A DNA stretch of 64,000 nt from Chitinophagales bacterium (GTDB taxonomy: Bacteria; Bacteroidota; Bacteroidia; Chitinophagales; Saprospiraceae). The notes under the pieces are model-generated. The model searched no databases. It saw nothing but the letters and a program-made list of their open reading frames with translations, and was not told where the DNA came from. The position numbers were made by a program, and so were the translations under genes. Each line of letters starts with the position of its first letter. Within the stretch, counting starts at the first letter, position 1. Of this stretch, positions 32,143-40,666 are shown piece by piece. The stretch spans positions 78,659 to 142,658 of the forward strand of contig JAFLBP010000018.1 in the NCBI GenBank assembly GCA_017303875.1. Direction: 5' to 3'.

Positions 32143-33051
32143 TTAACGACGACCACCGCCGCCGCCACCACGGCGATCTCCGCCACCACCGCCGCGACGA
32201 TCTCCGCCGCCGCCACCGCGACGATCACCACCGCCACGACGATCACCACCGCCACCGCGACGATCTCCGCCTTCACGGCGTTCACCGCGTTCACCGCGTT
32301 CGCCGCCGCGACGATCTCCGCCTTCGCGACGATCATTGCCTGTGCCTTGGCTTTCAGCACCTGCGAACGGAGTAAGTTCGCGTTTGGTCAGTACTTCACC
32401 TTTAAAGATCCACACTTTGATGCCGATTTTGCCGTAAACGGTAAGGGCTTCAACGAGTGCGTAGTCGATATCGGCGCGGAAAGTATGCAGGGGTGTACGT
32501 CCTTCTTTGAATTCTTCCGTACGGGCGATTTCAGCGCCTGCAAGACGACCGCCGAGGCGGATCTTGATACCCTCGCCACCAGCGCGCATAGTGCTTTGGA
32601 TAGCAGCTTTGGTAGCACGGCGGTAGTTGATACGCGCTTCAATTTGTTTGGCGATTTGTTCACCTACAATATTGGCGTCGAGTTCTGGCTTACGGATTTC
32701 AAAGATATTGATCTGAACGTCTTTACCGGTCAGTACTTTGAGCTCTTCTTTGATAAGGTCAACCTCTTTACCACCTTTACCGATAATGATACCGGGGCGG
32801 CTGGTATGGATGGTTACGGTAACGCGTTTCATCGTGCGTTCGATCACAATACGAGCGATACCGTTTTGCATCGGCTTGTTGCGATCACGGGAGTCGGCCT
32901 GAGCTGTTTTCGGGCGACGCGCACGGAGGTAGTTGCGGATTTTTTCATCCTCCACCACTTTAAGTCCGTAGTCTTTGTCGGCGAACCAGTTGGAGTCCCA
33001 GCCCCGGATGATTCCTAAGCGATTACCGATTGGATTTGCTTTCTGACCCAT
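32143..33051 (-). CDS. rpsC: 30S ribosomal protein S3 with long RGG-type C-terminal tail
   Basis: 302 residues. The S3 core ends near residue 229: MGQKANPIGNRLGIIRGWDS, KH domain with HTSRPGIIIGKGGKEVDLI, and the C-terminal VKVWIFKGEVL-like strand (GIKVWIFKGEVLTKRELTPF). A further 73 residues follow, made of GGDRRGG-type repeats with some Glu, rising to runs of five or six Gly before DRR or RR. The tail resembles eukaryotic RGG RNA-binding tails and should be disordered and positively charged. S3 lies at the mRNA entrance, where such a tail could hold RNA. The core is ordinary. Confidence 0.97.
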   Translation of the reverse strand: MGQKANPIGNRLGIIRGWDSNWFADKDYGLKVVEDEKIRNYLRARRPKTAQADSRDRNKPMQNGIARIVIERTMKRVTVTIHTSRPGIIIGKGGKEVDLIKEELKVLTGKDVQINIFEIRKPELDANIVGEQIAKQIEARINYRRATKAAIQSTMRAGGEGIKIRLGGRLAGAEIARTEEFKEGRTPLHTFRADIDYALVEALTVYGKIGIKVWIFKGEVLTKRELTPFAGAESQGTGNDRREGGDRRGGERGERGERREGGDRRGGGGDRRGGGDRRGGGGGDRRGGGGGDRRGGGGGGRR

Positions 33052-33087
33052 TTATTCAATGCGTGAATGAGTGATTGCTATTAAGGT

Positions 33088-33450
33088 TTACTCGCCGTCG
33101 AGTGCGACGCGGTTGGCGACAACCAGCGTTACGTGGTTACGGCGTTTGCGCACCCGGTATGCGCGGCCTTGCGGTGCCGGAAGGAAGCGGTAGATAATGC
33201 TACCCGGATCCACTTGTGCGGTTTTGATGTACAGGTCGAAATCATCGGAAGCACCGCTTTGGTCGGCCTTTTGTTCCCAGTTATTCACTGCGGACAGAAG
33301 GAGTTTTTCGAGCCATACGGCGGCTTCTTTATTCGTGTATTTGAGAATGCTGAACGCATCAACCACGTTGCGTCCGCGGATGTTATCCACGACAAGGCGC
33401 ATTTTGCGCGGTGACATAGGACAATTTCTCAGTTTAGCTACTGCTTCCAT
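33088..33450 (-). CDS. rplV: 50S ribosomal protein L22
   Basis: 120 residues, full length. It includes NCPMSPRKMRLVVDNIRGRN near the start and the extended hairpin that lines the exit tunnel (YRFLPAPQGRAYRVRKRRNH). It lies between rpsS and rpsC. Confidence 0.98.
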   Translation of the reverse strand: MEAVAKLRNCPMSPRKMRLVVDNIRGRNVVDAFSILKYTNKEAAVWLEKLLLSAVNNWEQKADQSGASDDFDLYIKTAQVDPGSIIYRFLPAPQGRAYRVRKRRNHVTLVVANRVALDGE

Positions 33451-33516
33451 TGTTGTAGAAAAAGTGATTAAAGACGGTAAAATGCGTTAGCTGTTGAACC
33501 GGCTTATTATCCGTTT

Positions 33517-33783
33517 TTACTTTTTGTTACCAGCGTGGCCGCGGAAGTTACGGGTGGGAGAGAACTCACCCAGCTTGTGGCCTACCATGTTTTCGGTGAC
33601 GAACACAGGAACGAAGGTTTTTCCGTTATGTACGGCGATGGTTTCACCCACCATATCCGGTACGATCATGGAAGCCCGGCTCCAGGTTTTGATCACCTGT
33701 TTGCGGTTGCTTTGTTTCGATTTCTGCACCTTTTCCATCAACGCGTGATGTACGTAAGGGCCTTTTTTAAGTGAACGCGGCAT
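33517..33783 (-). CDS. rpsS: 30S ribosomal protein S19
   Basis: 88 residues, full length. It begins MPRSLKKGPYVHHALMEKVQ and ends GHKLGEFSPTRNFRGHAGNK, both diagnostic. S19 works with S13 in the 30S head. It lies between rplB and rplV. Confidence 0.98.
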   Translation of the reverse strand: MPRSLKKGPYVHHALMEKVQKSKQSNRKQVIKTWSRASMIVPDMVGETIAVHNGKTFVPVFVTENMVGHKLGEFSPTRNFRGHAGNKK

Positions 33784-33822
33784 CGTAAATGAGTTATTTC
33801 GACGTTCGTGTTATGGGTTCAA

Positions 33823-34653
<831 letters not shown>

Positions 34654-34679
34654 GACTGTAGAGTTGTTAAGTTTTCAGT

Positions 34680-34982
34680 TTATTGTTCTTCGCTGCCGAA
34701 GAGATCGATGCGGTCACCGGGCGTGAGGGTAACATACGCTTTTTTATAAGCGGATTTGGTACCACGCACGATGGCGGTTTTGGTGCTGCGTGATTTGGGT
34801 TTGCCCGGCATTACGGCCGTGCTCACACTTTCGACGCCCACGCCGAACATTTTTTCAACTGCCGACTTGATCTCGATTTTATTCGAGTCGCGGTTTACCA
34901 CGAAGGCATACGTGTTGCGCTTGTCAGCGAGTTTGGTTGCCTTTTCGGTAATAACCGGTTTTATCAGAATCTGCTTAGCCAT
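34680..34982 (-). CDS. rplW: 50S ribosomal protein L23
   Basis: 100 residues, full length. It begins AKQILIKPVITEKATKLADK and has YAFVVNRDSNKIEIKSAVEK. L23 lies at the tunnel exit and docks trigger factor and SRP. It follows rplD. Confidence 0.98.
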   Translation of the reverse strand: MAKQILIKPVITEKATKLADKRNTYAFVVNRDSNKIEIKSAVEKMFGVGVESVSTAVMPGKPKSRSTKTAIVRGTKSAYKKAYVTLTPGDRIDLFGSEEQ

Positions 34983-35001
34983 GTTGTTTACTGTTTAAGA
35001 A

Positions 35002-35628
35002 TTAGTCGCAGAATTCTTTGATTTTTTCCACGGCGCTTTCTGCGAGTACAATCGTGCCGGCGCGCATGATTTGATACGTATTCAGATCCTGAGCCGGAGC
35101 GATTTCGGCTTTTTCGATGTTACGGCAAGACAGGTAGAGTGTTTTGTCGTAAGCAGCGAGAACCGTCAGCGGCTTTTGATCAGCCACGTTGAGGTTTTTC
35201 AGGATATTGAAAAAGCCTTTCGTTTGCGGTGTTTCGAGGGTGAAATCTTCCACCACCACGATTTTACCGGCTGCGGCTTTGGCCGACAGGGCACTGCGAC
35301 GGGCCAGGCGGCGCACTTTGGCGTTTACCTGAATATCGTAGTTACGGGGGCGCGGACCGAATACACGGCCACCACCGCGGTAGAGCGGGTTGTTGATGTC
35401 ACCTTTACGCGAACCGCCCGTACCTTTCTGCTTGTGGAGCTTACGGGTAGAGCCGCTGATTTCGCTGCGCTCTTTGGATTTATGCGTACCCTGACGTTGT
35501 GCGGCAAGGTAGCGTTTCACGTCAAGCCATACGCTGTGCTCGTGCGGTTCAATGCCGAACACGTCGTCGGGCAGCTCGATGGTGCGCCCGGTAGCTTCAC
35601 CTTTAGTGTTATAGACCTTAACTTGCAT
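35002..35628 (-). CDS. rplD: 50S ribosomal protein L4
   Basis: 208 residues, full length. It has the tunnel-loop blocks KLHKQKGTGGSRKGDINNPL and GGGRVFGPRPRNYDIQ, and closes with LNTYQIMRAGTIVLAESAVE. L4 is an rRNA-binding protein that in E. coli also represses the S10 operon. It lies between rplC and rplW. Confidence 0.98.
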   Translation of the reverse strand: MQVKVYNTKGEATGRTIELPDDVFGIEPHEHSVWLDVKRYLAAQRQGTHKSKERSEISGSTRKLHKQKGTGGSRKGDINNPLYRGGGRVFGPRPRNYDIQVNAKVRRLARRSALSAKAAAGKIVVVEDFTLETPQTKGFFNILKNLNVADQKPLTVLAAYDKTLYLSCRNIEKAEIAPAQDLNTYQIMRAGTIVLAESAVEKIKEFCD

Positions 35629-35654
35629 GGTGTTCGCAATTAGAGCCAGAGAAA

Positions 35655-36275
35655 TTATTTTTCGATCGTTACGTAAGCTCCTTTGTGTCCGGGGATTGCA
35701 CCCTTAACGAGGAGCAGGTTCTGGTCAGGGAAAACCTTGAGTACCTGCAGGCGACGTACTTTCACCTGGTCGGCGCCCATGTGGCCTGCCATACGCATTC
35801 CTTTCATTACTTTGGCTGCGAACGAAGAGTTACCCAAAGAGCCCGGTGCGCGGAGGCGGTTGTGCTGACCGTGGGTTTGCTGCATTACGCCGCCGAAGCC
35901 GTGGCGCTTTACTACGCCCTGGAAGCCTTTACCTTTGGAGGTACCGGTTACGATAACGCGGTCGCCTTCATTGAAAACTTCTTCCAGTTTTACTTCGTCG
36001 CCGAGCGATTTGCTCAGGTTCATGTTGCGGAACTCTCTTACTTTGTAAAGAGGTTCGGTGCCGGCTTTCTCAAAGTGTCCTTTGAGCGGTGCCGGGGTGT
36101 TTTTTAATTTGCGCTCGCCGTAGGCTAACTGGAGGGCTTCATAGCCGTCGTTTTCCTGGGTACGCACTTGAGTGACAACGCAAGGACCAACTTCGATGAT
36201 CGTGCAAGCAACGTTTTTACCGTTGTTGTCGTAGATGCTGGTCATGCCGAGTTTTTTGCCAATCAGACCGTTCAC
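35655..36275 (-). CDS. rplC: 50S ribosomal protein L3
   Basis: 206 residues, full length, from a GTG at 36275. It begins MNGLIGKKLGMTSIYDNNGK and has the signature GTSKGKGFQGVVKRHGFGG followed by RAPGSLGNSSFAAKVMKGM. L3 starts 50S assembly. A 209-base gap with inverted repeats separates it from rpsJ. Confidence 0.97.
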   Translation of the reverse strand: MNGLIGKKLGMTSIYDNNGKNVACTIIEVGPCVVTQVRTQENDGYEALQLAYGERKLKNTPAPLKGHFEKAGTEPLYKVREFRNMNLSKSLGDEVKLEEVFNEGDRVIVTGTSKGKGFQGVVKRHGFGGVMQQTHGQHNRLRAPGSLGNSSFAAKVMKGMRMAGHMGADQVKVRRLQVLKVFPDQNLLLVKGAIPGHKGAYVTIEK

Positions 36276-36371
36276 TTGTCAGAAATTTAATATTTGAACG
36301 ATTGGTTGATGTAGTATTCTGCGCAACGCCAAACCAAGTGGAGATGGCTACGGCAGCGACAGATATACGGA

Positions 36372-36414
36372 AAGCGATCGCCCGTTTTTATACGGAATCG
36401 CTTTCGGCTGTTGC
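36372..36414 (-). promoter_or_regulatory. Hairpin in the rpsJ-rplC spacer
   Basis: On the minus strand AAAGCGATTCCGT pairs with ACGGGCGATCGCTTT around an A-rich loop, with a small bulge. It lies in a 209-base gap between two genes that are usually close together. A second short palindrome (TCCGTCTGACGGA) is at about 36421-36433. It could be a regulatory leader or processing site; no promoter box is clear beside it. Confidence 0.4.
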
Positions 36415-36484
36415 AGTTATTCCGTCAGACGGAGTACTTTGACCGCAGCCGGAAGTACCGACTTGTAGAGTGTTTGTGTGCGAA

Positions 36485-36793
36485 TTAGGTGAGCTTGACC
36501 TGAATGTCAACACCGCTCGGGAGTTCCAACTTGGAGAGAGCGTCCACCGTCTTTTGTGTCGGTGTGTAGATTTCGATCAAGCGCTTGTGGGTGCGCAACT
36601 GAAACTGCTCCCGAGCTTTCTTATTCACGTGCGGCGAGCGCAGCACGGTGAAAATTTCTTTCTCAGTCGGCAGCGGAATCGGGCCAGTTACAACAGCTCC
36701 ACTCGCACGAACCGTTTTTACGATCTTCTCAGTGGACTTGTCCACCAAGTTGTAATCGTAAGAGCGGAGTTTAATGCGAATTTTTTGATTCAT
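36485..36793 (-). CDS. rpsJ: 30S ribosomal protein S10
   Basis: 102 residues from the ATG at 36793. It begins MNQKIRIKLRSYDYNLVDKS and has GAVVTGPIPLPTEKEIFTVL and the loop HVNKKAREQFQLRTHKRLI. S10 is a 30S head protein and, with NusB, part of antitermination complexes. It is the first gene of the supercluster; a promoter lies about 75-110 bases upstream. An in-frame extension to 36838 is ignored. Confidence 0.97.
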   Translation of the reverse strand: MNQKIRIKLRSYDYNLVDKSTEKIVKTVRASGAVVTGPIPLPTEKEIFTVLRSPHVNKKAREQFQLRTHKRLIEIYTPTQKTVDALSKLELPSGVDIQVKLT

Positions 36794-36869
36794 TACCTTG
36801 AAATTTTTCGATTTCTGCTTTATCTGCCTGAAAACCAAAGATTTTTGGCCCCTTCGTCAAAAGCGAGCG

Positions 36870-36901
36870 CAAAGGTAATCAGAACCTGATCGATTTTCCA
36901 A
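36870..36901 (-). promoter_or_regulatory. Promoter of the S10-spc-alpha supercluster
   Basis: On the minus strand, TTG (36901-36899) precedes TACCTTTG (36877-36870) by 21 bases, a good Bacteroidota promoter. The stretch upstream (to about 36925) is almost pure A/T. Transcription would start near 36863, giving rpsJ a 70-base leader. Confidence 0.55.
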
Positions 36902-37031
36902 GAAAGATTTAAAGTTTTTTTAAAAAATCTTTCAAGTCGGAAACTTTTCAGAAAAATCTGCATCCGCACGCCTGCTTTCAGTAGTGTTTTCCATATACGC
37001 ACCTGCGTATACCTGTTTATTCGGGCAATTT

Positions 37032-38258
37032 TTATCCAACCCAGCTACCTTCTGTCAAATCGCTGATCTCGGCTATTTTCGCCTGCGAAGCAGCTTTAAA
37101 CACCGCTTTTGCCACGCGCTGTGCCACTTTTTTATCCAATGAGGGCGGAATAATCAGATCGCGCTTGGGGCGCTCCACGCACGATGCAATGGCGTAGGCT
37201 GCCGCCAGTTTCATTTCCGTGGTAATGCGCGGTGCACGGGCATCCAGCGCTCCGCGGAAGATGCCTGGAAAGCCCAACACGTTATTTACCTGATTGGGCA
37301 TATCGCTGCGGCCTGTACCAACGATAGCTGCGCCACCTTTGAGGGCTTCTTCGGGCATGATTTCAGGCGTCGGATTGGCTAATGCCAACACGATGGGATC
37401 TTTGGCCATGGTGGCAATATCTTCAGCAACCAGCAAGTTGCCCTGACTTACACCTATAAATACATGTGCACCTTTGAGGGCATCTTTCAGGGTGCCGCTT
37501 CTGTTCTCGCGATTGCTGAAGGTAAGGGCTTCCCGCTTGGACCCATTCAGCTCCTCAAAGCGGCTTTGGGACAAAATTCCCTTGCTGTCGCAAAGAATAA
37601 TATCGGCAACGCTGATCTCAGGTGCTTCCACGCCAAAACCTTTAATGAGTTTGGCAATAGCGATACCCGCAGCGCCGGCGCCGTTGATGACCACTTTAAA
37701 ATCGTTGATGTTTTTCTTCAGTACTTTGGCGCCATTGATCAGGGCTGCCAGTACAACGATGGCGGTGCCGTGCTGATCGTCGTGAAATACCGGAATACCC
37801 AGATCCTGCAGGCGCTCTTCAATTTCAAAAGAACGCGGTGCTGCAATATCTTCCAGGTTGATGCCTCCGAATACAGGCGCTATCAGTTGAATTGCGCGTA
37901 CAATTTCATCCGAATCTTTGGTATCCAGACAAATGGGGAAGGCATCGATACCTGCAAACTTTTTGAACAGCATGGCCTTGCCTTCCATCACCGGAATAGC
38001 AGCATGGGGGCCGATGTCGCCAAGGCCAAGTACAGCGGTACCATCGGAAACGACCGCTACGGTATTAGCTTTGATAGTATAGGTGTAAACCTGCTCTCTG
38101 TCGTGGAATATTTCCATACAGGGCGCTGCTACGCCGGGGGAATACACGGTAGACAGGTCTTCTTTTGTTTTTACCGGCACTTTTGACCGGATAGCAATTT
38201 TGCCGTGGTGTTTTTTGTGCAGCTTGAGGGAGTCCTCATTAAAATTATGCTTTTCCAC
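37032..38258 (-). CDS. NAD(P)-dependent malic enzyme (short form)
   Basis: 408 residues from a GTG at 38258. The malic-enzyme N-terminal block TVYSPGVAAPCMEI, the divalent-metal and catalytic region GINLEDIAAPRSFEIEERLQ, and PVFHDDQHGTAIVVLAALING are intact, followed by the Rossmann fold VVINGAGAAGIAIAKL. It decarboxylates malate to pyruvate with reduction of NAD(P). The phosphotransacetylase-like domain of the 750-residue MaeB form is absent. Cofactor choice cannot be read safely. It follows the start of the ribosomal cluster in the same direction but with its own spacing. Confidence 0.95.
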   Translation of the reverse strand: MEKHNFNEDSLKLHKKHHGKIAIRSKVPVKTKEDLSTVYSPGVAAPCMEIFHDREQVYTYTIKANTVAVVSDGTAVLGLGDIGPHAAIPVMEGKAMLFKKFAGIDAFPICLDTKDSDEIVRAIQLIAPVFGGINLEDIAAPRSFEIEERLQDLGIPVFHDDQHGTAIVVLAALINGAKVLKKNINDFKVVINGAGAAGIAIAKLIKGFGVEAPEISVADIILCDSKGILSQSRFEELNGSKREALTFSNRENRSGTLKDALKGAHVFIGVSQGNLLVAEDIATMAKDPIVLALANPTPEIMPEEALKGGAAIVGTGRSDMPNQVNNVLGFPGIFRGALDARAPRITTEMKLAAAYAIASCVERPKRDLIIPPSLDKKVAQRVAKAVFKAASQAKIAEISDLTEGSWVG

Positions 38259-38321
38259 ACTGAACTTGATTTGGTAAAAAAATGGCCAGGTTTTCGCGAA
38301 AGGCGGCGCGAAAGTAGTTAT

Positions 38322-38696
38322 TTATTCGGGCACAAAGCGGATTGACAGCGAGTTTACACAGTGGCGTGTATTTTTTGCTGTAAAACGTTCGCCCTCGAAC
38401 ACATGCCCCAAGTGCCCGCCACAGGCATTGCAGCAAATTTCCACGCGGCGCATGCCGAAACTGTTGTCGGTATGCCGGGTAATGGCGCCCGGGATTTCAT
38501 CATCAAAAGAAGGCCAGCCGCAGCCGCTGTCAAATTTGTCATTGCTTTTGTACAAGGGGGCATTGCAACGGCGACAGATATACGTACCGGCGGCTTTATG
38601 ATTCCAGTATTCGCCGGAAAACGCGCGTTCAGTGCCTTTTTGGGCAATTACCCTTTCTTCTTCAGGAGTAAGGGCATTCCAGTTTGATTGATCCAT
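38322..38696 (-). CDS. msrB: Peptide-methionine (R)-S-oxide reductase
   Basis: 124 residues from the ATG at 38696. Zinc is held by two CxxC pairs (CRRCNAPLY and CCNACGGHLGHVF), and the catalytic cysteine is in TRHCVNSLSIRF. GCGWPSFDDEI is the family substrate loop. The enzyme repairs methionine R-sulfoxide in proteins with thioredoxin. An upstream in-frame ATG at 38726 would overlap the peroxidase gene by 11 bases; the shorter start is the better fit. Confidence 0.95.
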   Translation of the reverse strand: MDQSNWNALTPEEERVIAQKGTERAFSGEYWNHKAAGTYICRRCNAPLYKSNDKFDSGCGWPSFDDEIPGAITRHTDNSFGMRRVEICCNACGGHLGHVFEGERFTAKNTRHCVNSLSIRFVPE

Positions 38697-38715
38697 AACA
38701 GGTAGTTTAGTAGCA

Positions 38716-39648
38716 TTACTGAACAAAACGATCGTCGGTCAATGCTTCGAGGAAAGCTTTGAGGTCGGCCTTTTCCGCTGCGCTGAGGCCCAGCGGCTGG
38801 CGGAGCAGGCTGTCGCGGTTGATGGAGGTTTTGACGAACTGGTCGGGTTGATCGTAGTAGTCAATCACCTCCTCCAGGGTTTTAAACATCCCGTTGTGCA
38901 TGTATGGGGCGGTAACGGCAACATTGCGCAGACCGGGGGTTTTGAATTTGCCGAGGTCGGCGCTGTCGCGGGTAAGCGCGAAACGGCCGACATCATTCAG
39001 GGTTCCGCTTCCGGTAAACAGGCCGATATTCCGGAATTCATCGCCGGTAAAGTCGGGTGAAAAATGGCAGTCGAAACATTTGCCTTTATCCATAAAAACC
39101 CTGCGGCCGCGCACGGCGGCTTCGCTCATGGGGTTGGCTTTACCGCGCGCCCAGCGGTCGAAGGGGCTGTCGCCGGTTTCGAGGGTACGCACATAGGCGG
39201 CGAGTGCGGCGGCTAATTTGCCGGCATCGGGTTTTTGGCCGTATACTTTTTTGAAAGCGCCGGCATAATATTTATCGCTGCGCAGGCGGCGCACGGCTTC
39301 TTCCAGCGGCAGGCGCATTTCCACGGTATCCTGAATGGGCATGAGCACTTGTTGTTCGAGGCTGCCGGCGCGGCCGTCGAAGAAAAAGTGCGATCGGCTG
39401 GTCATGTTGGTAATTCCCTGTGTATTGCGGCGGCCGAGGCGCCCCCCTACCCCTTTACTCACTGCGCTGGTATCGGCAAATCCGAAGGCGGGGATATGGC
39501 AGGAGGCACAGCTGATGCTGCGATCTTCGGAGAGGATCGGGTCGAAAAAAAGTTTTTCACCGAGAGCTTCTTCCGTCAGATCGGTTGGCGGTACAAAAGC
39601 CGGGAACAGGAGAACGGCAGCAAAGGCTGCAAGCAGGTAATATTTCAT
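38716..39648 (-). CDS. Di-haem cytochrome c peroxidase (MauG/CcpA family)
   Basis: About 310 residues with a signal peptide (MKYYLLAAFAAVLLFPAFV). Two CxxCH haem-binding motifs are present: SCASCHIPAFGFAD near residue 47 and CFDCHFSPDFTGDEF near residue 192. Further family blocks are RRNTQGITNMTSRSHFFFDGR and TPGLRNVAVTAPYMHNGMFK. These periplasmic enzymes reduce hydrogen peroxide with electrons from cytochrome c; some related proteins oxidise other substrates. I chose the ATG at 39648 over a GTG two codons upstream. msrB follows 20 bases later, so the two antioxidant genes are probably cotranscribed. Confidence 0.92.
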   Translation of the reverse strand: MKYYLLAAFAAVLLFPAFVPPTDLTEEALGEKLFFDPILSEDRSISCASCHIPAFGFADTSAVSKGVGGRLGRRNTQGITNMTSRSHFFFDGRAGSLEQQVLMPIQDTVEMRLPLEEAVRRLRSDKYYAGAFKKVYGQKPDAGKLAAALAAYVRTLETGDSPFDRWARGKANPMSEAAVRGRRVFMDKGKCFDCHFSPDFTGDEFRNIGLFTGSGTLNDVGRFALTRDSADLGKFKTPGLRNVAVTAPYMHNGMFKTLEEVIDYYDQPDQFVKTSINRDSLLRQPLGLSAAEKADLKAFLEALTDDRFVQ

Positions 39649-39766
39649 TTGCACAGGGAAATGACTTAAATTTTAGCGGCAAAGTTCCGGCATGCATTCA
39701 ACAACACCAATGATAAAAATCATCCGTCACAACGCTTTCAACCGGCTATAGCATCCCCTACGAAGT

Positions 39767-40579
39767 CTATTTCTCATCCGGCCGTGGCGCGTTGTCGGAA
39801 TCGGGCGTGTGTGTATCCGGATGCGCATCGCTCAGATCGCCGGCTTCGGTATCGGCAGTATCGGCGCCGGCATTTTGAGCAGCTTCGTGCGCATCAATCT
39901 GATCGGCTATCTCTACGGCTGTTGGTACTCCGGGCGCTTCCTCTGCATGCGTTTCCTTAAAAAAGCGGCGTTGGAAAAGCAGAATGAGGATTACGCCTAC
40001 GGTAATGGCGGCGTCGGCCACATTAAAGATGGAATTGAAAAAACGGTAGCGCTCGCCGCCGATACCGGGTATCCATTCGGGAATATTGACCCAGAACATC
40101 GGGAAATAGAACATATCTACCACTTTACCATGCAGAAAGGTGCCGTATCCTTGTCCCCAGGGCACAAAAGTTGCCGGCTGGCAATCGCCCGGGTCGTGTA
40201 CCGGCGATTCGGTAAAGATCATGCCGTAGAAAGCACTGTCGATAATATTACCCAGAGCACCGGCAGTAATCATACCCATACAAAGGATAAAACCCATGTT
40301 GGCGCCCATTTTCAGAAGCCAGCGAATATACCAGATGAGCATACCGACGAGGATAATCCGGAAAGAGCTGAGGGCGAGTTTGCCGTAGGCCCAGTCGAAG
40401 GTAATGCCGAAAGCCATGCCTTCATTTTCCACAAAACGCAGTTGGGCCCAGTCGGCGCCAAACATCCGCACGACATCGCTTTCGCAGGTGCTGAAATTGG
40501 TTTTGATATATATTTTCAGGGCCTGATCTATCAGCAGAACCAGAAAAATGAGTAGTACAACTTGGTATCCTCTTTTCAT
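39767..40579 (-). CDS. lspA: Lipoprotein signal peptidase with long acidic C-terminal extension
   Basis: 270 residues, well above the usual 160-200. Four membrane helices are clear, with LLIDQALKIYIKTNF at the start and the two catalytic aspartates in GNIIDSAFYGMIF and FNVADAAITVGVILIL. LspA cuts prolipoproteins before the lipidated cysteine in the inner membrane. After the last helix about 70 residues follow, rich in Ala, Asp, Glu and Pro and ending DNAPRPDEK; they should be cytoplasmic and disordered. A Gly/Cys-containing insert before the last helices is usual for Bacteroidota LspA. Confidence 0.92.
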   Translation of the reverse strand: MKRGYQVVLLIFLVLLIDQALKIYIKTNFSTCESDVVRMFGADWAQLRFVENEGMAFGITFDWAYGKLALSSFRIILVGMLIWYIRWLLKMGANMGFILCMGMITAGALGNIIDSAFYGMIFTESPVHDPGDCQPATFVPWGQGYGTFLHGKVVDMFYFPMFWVNIPEWIPGIGGERYRFFNSIFNVADAAITVGVILILLFQRRFFKETHAEEAPGVPTAVEIADQIDAHEAAQNAGADTADTEAGDLSDAHPDTHTPDSDNAPRPDEK

Positions 40580-40666
40580 CAATTGGAATATTTCTTGTCT
40601 TTGGCGGCGCAAAGAAACGACGAATTTTTCAGATTATTGGAATGGCCTGTTTTTCGCAGATCCGGC

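Noticed and set aside
32080..33018. 312-codon plus-strand frame rich in Thr and Ala
   Set aside because: Antisense shadow of rpsC; the Thr/Ala runs are the complement of the Gly/Arg tail codons.
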